Below are positions 56,930 through 64,000 of a DNA stretch of 64,000 nucleotides, piece by piece. The notes below the pieces were generated by a model. The model saw only the letters and a program-made list of their open reading frames with translations. It did not search any database and was not told where the DNA came from. Source of the stretch: Periplaneta americana (taxonomy: Eukaryota > Arthropoda > Insecta > Blattodea > Blattidae); contig NC_091117.1 of the NCBI RefSeq assembly GCF_040183065.1, forward strand, positions 104,806,001 to 104,870,000. The letters run 5' to 3'. Both the position numbers and the translations under genes were made by a program. Every line of letters starts with the position of its first letter. Position 1 is the stretch's first letter.

Positions 56930-57390
56930 GATCTTCAAGCCAAGTTTTTATTATGCGCTAAACAGAGACAACTGTTGTGAAGCGATTAGCAATTTGCAAG
57001 GAAACAATACTGGAATAAATGATCATATAATATTTATAATATAGAGACATATAGGCCTATATCCACAATATCATTTATTTGTATATGACAATAAGAGAAC
57101 ATACATACACGAACATAATTATACTATAGCTAAGACTAATATGATCAAATAGATATTGTCATGTCAAATTACAGGTAATGTAATTACCACTAACAACACA
57201 ATATTGTAACAATAATAATTCACAGAGTAGTTTTATCCTACTTAACAATTTCACCTACATCATAATGTACACATAATGTCATTAAATCATTAAATGCATC
57301 AGAGTGTTTCAATACAATATAATATTATGTAAAAAGCACTGTATAATATTTACTGTATTGTGTACAACATTTTGTGATGAACTACTTATT
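56930..57390 (+). repeat. Segment shared with 22.2-22.75 kb (inverted)
   Basis: GCCAAGTTTTTATTATGCGC, TGAAGCGATTAGCAATTTGC, TAATATTATGT and CAACATTTTGTGATGAACTA all recur, reverse-complemented and diverged, between 22215 and 22745. It is either the true 3' untranslated region of an RTE subfamily or a larger duplication. This copy lacks the MITE present at 22369-22624. Confidence 0.75.
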
Positions 57391-57392
57391 TT

Positions 57393-57458
<66 letters not shown>

Positions 57459-57545
57459 GTAATAATAATGGTTTTATTTGACCTGGCAGACTTGAAGGCA
57501 TAGAGCCTTCTCTAACACTCAATCAGGATTTTGTATAATGACTTA
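57391..57545 (-). repeat. LINE 3' tail with (TAA)n array
   Basis: On the minus strand CCTGATTGAGTGTTAGAGAA, GGCTCTATGCCTTC (hairpin) and AAGTCTGCCAGGTCAAATAA, then AAACC, run into (ATT)n at 57459-57391. It is the same tail as at 20190-20290. Confidence 0.72.
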
Positions 57546-58627
57546 ATACATATTGTATGGGATACATTATTTTTATTAAGCATTGTTAGAGTAACCTATT
57601 TGAAGTTTTGGTACTGGTATATTTGTATATCCGTAACTGTATATTTGTAACTGTCAACGAAATAGTAGCGGTATGTATTCCAGGACAAAAATATTACTCG
57701 ATATCCACAGAACATATAAAAATTTAAGAAAAACAAAAACGAATAACCGCCAGGACTTTGATCTGTTATGACCATGTTGGGAGAATGGAAGATAAGAGAT
57801 GACCAAGGAGAGTAATTCATTGGTCACCTCCAGAACGAAGAGAAAAAGGAAAACCAAGGCTTACTTTGAGAGCAGGAGTTGCGAAAGCCATGAAGGAAAA
57901 AGACTGAAGGAAACCCAATGGCAGAATAGACAACAATGGCTCTCGGGACTAAGAGGATTGCTGACAAGTGAAGAAGTCTTTTTAAAGAAAAGATGATGTC
58001 ATGGTACACATTCAGGCCTGTATTAAAAATTGCAGTAAATCTTGTATAAATCGGAAATGAATAACGAAGAACCCTTTACCTACAATGTGAACATACTTAA
58101 GTCTTTAGTTCCGGCGAATAGAATAGGTGTTGTGTTATTTATTTTGTATAGGCCTATTATACGAACATTTTTTGTAATGTGTCAAGAAAAAGATAACGTC
58201 AACAAAATCCGGATTTTGTTTATAACTCTAGTTCACAAATGAAGACAAGACGCTCTGAGCATGCTTCGTCAGCTAGTTCTCCTTTGATTGTCGTAACTCC
58301 ACAGTTTTGCGAGGTCCCGCCGTATGCTTCTGTTGCATGCCACTTGAAGTATCCCGTTTCATTTAGAGGTTTGCCTGCAACATAACGTCAAGAAGAATTA
58401 ATGGTCATTAGACGACTGGAGCTTTCAATGACAGTTTGTAAAGCAGTATGATGACAAAGGAATGTTAGAGCTCGCCACATCGTTAACCTCTTTGTCGCTA
58501 TCATTATCATTAAGAAAAATATTATTTAATAAGAATTCCACGTGAGGCTCAAGATTGGGTCACTGGTAGTCGATCGCAGACCCTCCGCACCAGCAATCTC
58601 AGCTGACAAAACACTGGGGCTGTTCCC

Positions 58628-58628
<1 letters not shown>
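57546..58628. other. No confident gene
   Basis: About 1.1 kb. A plus stretch at 57799-57996 is Lys/Arg/Gln-rich and resembles LINE C-termini only weakly. A TAGGCCTA octamer lies at 58149. Otherwise AT-rich. Confidence 0.3.

Positions 58629-58698
<70 letters not shown>
58629..58698. repeat. (TAA)n microsatellite, left part
   Basis: About 23 AAT units ending at the left terminus of the mariner element. The array resumes beyond the element at 61423. Confidence 0.96.
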
Positions 58699-58699
<1 letters not shown>

Positions 58700-59529
58700 T
58701 TGGTGGATAAGTTCGTAGCGTTTTTGTTTTTCGTGTTGTTGCTCCGGTTGTTATGGATTTATTTATCGATTGTCATTTTTTATTTGAAGTTCAAGTATTG
58801 TGCTTGAGTTTACATATTTGAAGTTTTCATTTTTGTGGTTAGTGAGTGGAGCCGTGGAGGCTAGAAAATGAAGTGTCAAGTGGAGAAAGTGGAACATTTC
58901 CGATATGTTCTTCTTTTTGAGTTCAAAAGAGGGGGGAAAGCAGCGGAGGGGGCCAGAAACATTTGCACCGTGTTTGGGGCAATGGTATCGGAGAGAGAAG
59001 AAAATGGTTTTTTCGTTTCAAGGAGAGTCATTGTGACATTAGTCAGGAAGAATTTTGGGGTTTAATGAAGACCGTTTAAACACATTAATCCACAATGATC
59101 AACGTCAGTGTACCCGAGAACGGGAAAATGTGTGAACTGTAACCATTCCACCATCGTCCGACATTTATTACCACCAGCTGAGACGTATTGCACACGCAAT
59201 CCAAGAAAAACGACCAACAAGACCGCGTGAAGTGATGCTATTCCACGATTACGACCGTCCACACTCTGCTAACCTGACACAAATCTTTATCCAGTAGTTG
59301 GTGTGGGAAGTCATTCCGCACCCACCTTATTCACCTGATCTTGCTCCCTCAGATTTTCACCTTTTCCGCTCTCTATCGAACAACCTTCAAGGAATTTCCT
59401 TTCCGGATGAAAATGCGCTCCGAAAATGACTTGACGACTTTTTAAACTCAAAACCATGCGATTTCTACAGGCGTGGAATCGAAAAACTACTCCAGCGTTG
59501 GCAGACTTGTAAATAGTGAAGGAGAATAT

Positions 59530-61330
59530 CAGTGGCGTAGCGTGAAATTTTGAGCAGGGGAAGCTAACTCAAGTTGTCTTTCATATATCTTGCGAAAATG
59601 TAGTCTTAAAATAAATAGTAGTCAATGTCAAGTCAGCAGTCTGAAGATTGGTTGGAACCTCATAAGTAACGCCAGTAAGGCATCAGCTCAAATGGTACAT
59701 AGTAAAATATGATTTCATGGTTTACACATATCTCTAACAAATAGACATGTACAATATGTATAATTTAACATCAGCTCACTCCCTGTTATATTTAGAGAAA
59801 TCACAATATTAACCGTCAATAGATACAGTATTAGTATAATTACGTCAATCAACGTTAAAATCTTTATCAGAAGATTATTTTTAACTACATGATTTTACAA
59901 AATCAGATGCCCTTACCTTAAAACTTTCTGTAGATGATCTCCATTCTCCGCTCTTTCTTCTCTGCGAAGACGTCAATAACGTACTCCAGAAATGAGGATT
60001 CTGAAGAGAGTTCACTAAGTAGTTTTTTTTCAATGGCTAGTGCACTCATACACGACAGTCGATCATTGAACATGGAGTTTCTTAGACATGTTTTGATCCT
60101 TTTGAGTGTGCTCATACTCCGTTCGCTGCTTGCTGTCGTAGCAGGGAAAGTTAGAATTAGTCTTAATAACTTAGTCGTTTCTTGATATATGGAATCCAGT
60201 CCAGTAGTCACAAAGTATTTTAGGAGTTCCTGAGGAGGTAACTGTTTCTTCTCATCTGCATAAATGTTGTGTAGTTCATTTTCAAGTTTTTCCGAATCAA
60301 AGAATGGATACTGTTTCACCAAGTCAGCCACTTGATTAGAGGGAAATTTTGTTCTGTAGTCCATGAATTTTTTTTCCTGAACTAATTCTACAAACTCAAG
60401 ACGGGGAAAGTCTTCAAATCTCAATTTCATTTTAACTATTTGAGAATCTAATATTTCATAAGTTACAGCTCTCAAAGATATTTGGTGTTTTTCATTATAT
60501 GACAAATTGTTGTTTAGCTTTTTACTTTTCTCGAAGCAGTTTTCAATGAAGATATCTTCTCTTAGATTTTCTAAGTTGCGAATAGCAAGATGTATTTCGG
60601 CATGACACACTGTGATACCAGCAGAGGTAGATTGCAAAAGTCTGAAGAGTGGCTCAATGTATACGAAGCAAGCTTCAAATACACACATAACAATACATTT
60701 TGTTCTTCACCACACACCCTGTAAGCCACTTGTATCTTGTGTACCATGATGATTGAAAAGTACGCGTCTGTCTTTTGGTTGTGTCCTTTATTGGCAGCAA
60801 AGGAGTCGGTCGTTTGTTTTTTAAATCACACTTTTGTTCGTAAGTCAGTCTTGATAATGGAATTGTCCTCAAAAATTCAAGTACATTAGTGTCAGGAACT
60901 GTTATTTCACTCATTATTTATTATATCAGCCACAATGCACACTAACACTTCAACTGAACACAACTCACGAAAGGGATAACTCGGAAACTAAACTGTTTTA
61001 AATGTGAAAGCTAGCTTCTTGCTTGCCTTGCGACCAGGTAGTTTAGTTAGAAAGGAATGGCAAATCTGCGGGGTGGGTTACACAGAAGAATGCGTGAAAG
61101 AAAACAGTTTGCTTATAGAACAGTGGAGGGAGTTGGAAGCTGGTGTGTGCAGGCTTCTTATTTACTGCTGCATCACAAATCATCCTAAGCTGCCGCATCA
61201 CAACATTTAACGAGTAAATATAAATTGTATTAAAATTAATACATAATTTTGTTCATAAACTGCAGGTTTATTATGAAGTTATTAACTGGGGAAGCTGAGC
61301 TTTTTAGCTTACATTGACGCTACGCCACTG
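59530..61330 (-). mobile_element. hAT element, internally deleted, 8-bp target duplication
   Basis: The ends CAGTGGCGTAGCGT (59530) and, inverted, CAGTGGCGTAGCGT (61330) are identical over 14 bp and flanked by GAGAATAT at 59522-59529 and 61331-61338. At 1801 bp it carries only the two ends of a transposase gene on the minus strand. Confidence 0.95.
59918..60914 (-). pseudogene. hAT transposase (ZMYM1-like) lacking its centre
   Basis: From ATG at 60914: MSEITVPDTNVLEFLRTIPL, then SSWYTRYKWLTGCVVKNKMY and CYVCI, the start of a TTF-type zinc finger. The frame then ends; a second frame from 60688 opens CVFEACFVYIEPLFRLLQST and runs to the dimerisation domain LILTFPATTASSERSMSTLK, LRNSMFNDRLSCMSALAIEK, ending at 59918. 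The catalytic DDE centre (roughly half of a 650-700-residue protein) is missing at about 60680, which also shifts the frame. Both remaining parts are otherwise open, implying recent spread of a deletion derivative mobilised by a full-length relative. Confidence 0.88.
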
Positions 61331-61422
61331 GAGAATATATTGTTGATGACTAACTTCTCTCTTATGTGGATCTGATGTGTTTAATGAACTTATGAAAAAT
61401 CGCTACCGAAATATGCACCAAC

Positions 61423-61423
61423 C

Positions 61424-61490
<67 letters not shown>

Positions 61491-61493
61491 GTT
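61423..61493. repeat. (TAA)n/(TTA)n microsatellite, right part
   Basis: TAA units switch to TTA units near 61473, making a self-complementary array. The first part is the continuation of 58629-58698 across the nested insertions. Confidence 0.93.
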
Positions 61494-61524
61494 ATAAAAT
61501 TAATATGCGCTGCTGCGAGGAAGA

Positions 61525-61965
61525 CAAAAGGAACCTCTGTGGTGCTGAGTGGTCACACCTCCGGGCTGTCACGGAGGCGATCCAGGTTCGAGTCCCGGTC
61601 AGGTCTGGGATTTTTCATTGAAACATACATATTGACACTTATGGCGGACAAGGTCGCAGATTAAGTTTTTCTCGGGGTTCCCCATATTAGGCACCTACAT
61701 CATTCCGTCACCATTTCTCCATTTCGTCATCATTCCATAGGATTTCCAGATCGCCGCCGACTGGCGACGAACGGAGGGGGCTGGCCTGGGGACGAGTGTG
61801 GTTGCCTGCTAGAAACCTGGGTACGCAACGAACCTTAGTGTAGTCAGCCGGTGTGGATTTGGGAATGCGCCTAGCTTGAGGGTTAGCGCAATAGATCGTA
61901 ACAGGTCGGAGTGCAGGTACATATTGTCCCCCGCCAGTAAATTCCATTCAATTTCATTCCATTCC
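61525..61965 (+). repeat. tRNA-derived SINE, family E
   Basis: An A-box-like TGAGTGGTCACACCTCCGGG stretch near 61546 and box B GGTTCGAGTCCC near 61584 are followed by TTTTTCTCGGGGTTCCCC, GCCGCCGACTGGCGACGAAC, CTAGAAACCTGGGTACGCAA and a tail of ATTCCATTCC-like repeats. The length of about 440 bp is long for a SINE. Single copy in the window. Confidence 0.7.
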
Positions 61966-61969
61966 ATGT

Positions 61970-62470
61970 CAAAAGGAGGATAGTAATGGTGAATGAAGCT
62001 TTTAATAGAAAAAGGAGCATCTTCTGAGGAAAATTGGACGAAGAACTAAGGAAGAGACTGGTGAAGTGCTTTGTGTGGAGCGTAGCATTGTATGTGGTAG
62101 AAACATGGCCATTATGACGAAGTGAAGAGAAACGACTGGAAGAATTTTAAATGTGGATGTGGAGAAGAATGGAGCCTGTAAAATGGACAGACAGAATAAC
62201 AAACGAAGCTGTGTTAGAAAAAGTGGGTGAAGAAAGAACAATGCTAAAACTGATGAGAAAGAGAAAAAGGCTAAGATGATACTGCCTACTGAAGGATGCA
62301 CTGGAATGAGTGGTGAATGGAAGAAAAGTTCGGAGTAAAAGAAGATATCAGATGATAGACAACATAAAGATACATGGCTCGTATGCGGAGACAAAGAGGA
62401 AAGCGAAAAATAAGAAAGATTGGAAAATGCTGGGTTTGCAGTAAAAGATCTTCCCTTGGACAAATCATTA

Positions 62471-62473
<3 letters not shown>
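61970..62473 (+). mobile_element. RTE-like LINE 3' fragment
   Basis: AAAAGGAGCATCTTCTGAGG through CGACTGGAAGAATTTTAAAT, GAACAATGCTAAAACTGATG, TACATGGCTCGTATGCGGAG and TTTGCAGTAAAAGATCTTCC matches 7760-8216. It ends ATTATGAA followed directly by (TAA)n. It contains frame breaks. Confidence 0.86.

Positions 62474-62529
<56 letters not shown>
62474..62529. repeat. (AAT)n microsatellite at RTE 3' end
   Basis: About 18 AAT units start where the LINE's TGAA terminus stands in the other copies. Confidence 0.95.
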
Positions 62530-62533
<4 letters not shown>

Positions 62534-62689
62534 CATTTATTCAATTATTAGAACCTGGACATTGCGCTTTTTGCCTGCCTATTTTATTCCTGTGCACATA
62601 AGTAGGGAACTTAATCCAAGATTGATATTTGGTCATTTTTAAGTGCTTGCTTAAGTTATAGCTTATAGTGCCTAGCCTACTTCAGGTGC

Positions 62690-63032
62690 CCCACATCGTA
62701 GCGTCATGGTTTAAGACACCATGTCTAGTACAGTACTCGAGTTACGGAATGCGCGCTGGTTCGAGTTCACACGGGGGAAGAAATTTTCTCATAAAATTTC
62801 AGCCAGTGTATGGGACCGGTGCATACCCAGCATCGTGGTGCACTTAGGGAGCTTCAATAAATAGCGAAATCCATTTACGAAAGCCGGCTATAACGGCTGG
62901 GGGGATCATCGTTCCAACGACATGATACCTTCATTCTCGTTGGATGATAGTCCACCTCTGCTTCAGCATGTGGACGTGAGGCTAGCAACCGGTTCGTCGA
63001 TCTGGGACGTTAAAAGAACTGTAGCGACACGG

Positions 63033-63035
<3 letters not shown>
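62690..63035 (+). repeat. tRNA-derived SINE, family C, with tail
   Basis: It matches 40125-40480 through TTACGGAATGCGCGCTGGTT, GGGGGAAGAAATTTTCTCAT, CGGCTATAACGGCTGGGGGG and AGTCCACCTCTGCTTCAGCA. The tail merges into a (TTA)n array. Confidence 0.9.

Positions 63036-63092
<57 letters not shown>
63036..63092. repeat. (TTA)n microsatellite at SINE 3' end
   Basis: About 19 ATT/TTA units following ACACGGATT. The family C copy at 40125 also ends in ATT units at the same place. Confidence 0.95.
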
Positions 63093-63690
63093 CGAGATCC
63101 ATGATCCAGTATCTAATTTTGTGCGAGATCGTGCGTATTTGCTTCGTTTCCGCACAAAACCAATCCGCGGTAAGTCTAAAATTCCACATTCAGTATTCCC
63201 AACCGAACACACATAACAATTTCCCTCTTCTTACCGCTTAAGTGACATATTGATTTTACTGCTTTAGGCTTTTAACATATTATTTTTAGAGAGTTCAATA
63301 TAGTAATAATTATAAATTGGAAACTTACCACTGCAATTTCACCTAAATTGCACTGTTAATTATTGTTTTTAAATATTTGCAAAAATTAAGTAAACTCTAC
63401 AACTCCACTAAAGTTACTGCATTCGTGATGCAGGTAACATTAAGGAAGGCGTGAAAAAATCAACAAGATTCCAGGCTTATCATAGACTGGGAGAAAAAAA
63501 AAAGACAGACGTATATCACGACCTGCTGGAGTATAGTAAACACAGAAAACATTTTAAAGCAACAATGTTGAAGATAGATATTTTTGTTTTGCAAATTTGC
63601 CGTCATTGAACAGAAACCAAGATGGAGATTTCATTGCAACTAATTAGAAATTCCTCTTTCAGGTATGTAATAAACGATCTTCGCACAAAA
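63093..63690. other. No gene recognised
   Basis: AT-rich DNA without coding, polymerase III or terminal-repeat signals. Confidence 0.4.
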
Positions 63691-63697
63691 TAATGTA

Positions 63698-63817
63698 CGA
63701 TACACGAGCGGTATGTTTCCTTTCAATTCTCGGAAATTAAAAAAGCTCAACTACGTTTCGCTTTTTCAAACTTTTCCTCGAACATGAAAACTTCAACATA
63801 CCGCTCTTGTAACGCAT
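63698..63817. repeat. ~120-bp foldback
   Basis: CGATACACGAGCGGTATGTT near 63699 pairs with AACATACCGCTCTTGTAACG near 63797. It is probably a small MITE or its ends. CGAACAGCGCTCTCGAGCTG near 63906, preceded by CAGTGATGT, looks like a hAT end running off the window. Confidence 0.6.
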
Positions 63818-64000
63818 ATTACTATTGTTTATACTACGATGGTCACTCAGAAACTAATGCACAAAATTTTTTAAATGTATTTTTATATATTACACCAGTG
63901 ATGTCGAACAGCGCTCTCGAGCTGTGAACTGCAGAGCCTTCACTCCTCGCTTACCTTGCAAAGGTTGAACACAGGCAGCAGGCAGACCAGCCGAATGGTC

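Larger units (their letters stand above)
58700..61421 (+). mobile_element. mariner element interrupted by a hAT element
   Basis: The left end TTGGTGGATAAGTTCGTAGC (58700) pairs with the right end read inward from 61421 (TTGGTGCATATTTCGGTAGC). Plus-strand coding: HFRYVLLFEFKRGG, then ARNICTVFGAMVSERE near 58900; a deletion; then IAHAIQEKRPTRPREVMLFH, DYDRPHSANLTQ (second Asp), WEVIPHPPYSPDLAPSDFHL (third Asp) and FRSLSNNLQGISFPDENAL up to 59512. The central part with the first Asp is lost. A hAT element splits it at 59530-61330. It sits inside a (TAA)n array. Confidence 0.88.

Noticed and set aside
57799..57996. LINE C-terminal fragment
   Set aside because: Lys/Arg-rich composition resembles LINE ends but no fixed motif could be matched.

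Overview
The window is animal nuclear DNA from a large, AT-rich, transposon-filled genome. tRNA-derived SINEs, non-LTR retrotransposons, many Tc1/mariner/pogo and hAT transposons, and long (TAA)n or (TTA)n arrays all point to an arthropod, most likely a hemimetabolous insect of cockroach or termite type. The taxon is inference from repeat style only. There is no bacterial gene organisation, and no rRNA or stand-alone tRNA gene was found.

Host coding sequence is sparse. The best candidate is a terminal exon at 1757-2941 (+) with a splice acceptor, a 394-codon open frame and a poly(A) signal at 3353; its family is not recognised. A second is a THAP-domain exon at 33664-33920 (-) with a consensus splice donor but a damaged frame. 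Nearly everything else identifiable is mobile DNA.

Layout: 0.25-1 kb hAT relic; 1.1 kb SINE; 1.7-3.4 kb host exon; 4.8-6.1 kb mariner scrap and an orphan arthropod repeat protein; 6.1-8.2 kb RTE-like LINE; 8.25-9.44 kb mariner; 9.5-10 kb mariner scrap; 10.1-11.4 kb Tigger with an internal foldback; 12.0-12.9 kb mariner; 13.5-15 kb two hAT relics; 15.6-18.2 kb complete-ended pogo element with a C-terminal zinc finger; 18.9-19.7 kb hAT relic; 20.2-22.2 kb LINE; 22.4 kb MITE; 24.1-25.6 kb nearly intact mariner-like element with long terminal repeats; 27.4-29.6 kb intact hAT with a 494-codon transposase and a perfect 8-bp target duplication; 31-32.3 kb two abutting mariners; 34-39.7 kb PIF/Harbinger pieces, a SINE-in-SINE, a second orphan-protein copy and an RTE with a hAT MITE; 42.6-43.7 kb decayed Sailor-like (DD82E) element split by a SINE; 44.6 kb pentanucleotide satellite; 44.9-47.8 kb LINE; 49.8 kb MITE; 51.3-53.7 kb pogo; 54.4-55.9 kb intact Sailor-like transposase; 56.4-57.5 kb SINE, RTE and LINE tails; 58.6-61.5 kb a hAT inside a mariner inside a microsatellite; 61.5-63.1 kb SINEs and RTE.

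The most interesting observation is a dispersed palindromic octamer, TAGGCCTA. It occurs 13 times against fewer than one expected. Wherever a copy inside the window lacks it (mariner terminal arms, RTE paralogues, Sailor relatives), the octamer is seen to be a 6-bp GGCCTA insertion at a TA. That is the form expected of Tc1/mariner excision footprints left by elements ending in GG...CC, and such elements are present here. The window therefore appears to record past transposon departures as well as insertions. No pathway or operon-like cooperation among genes is evident.
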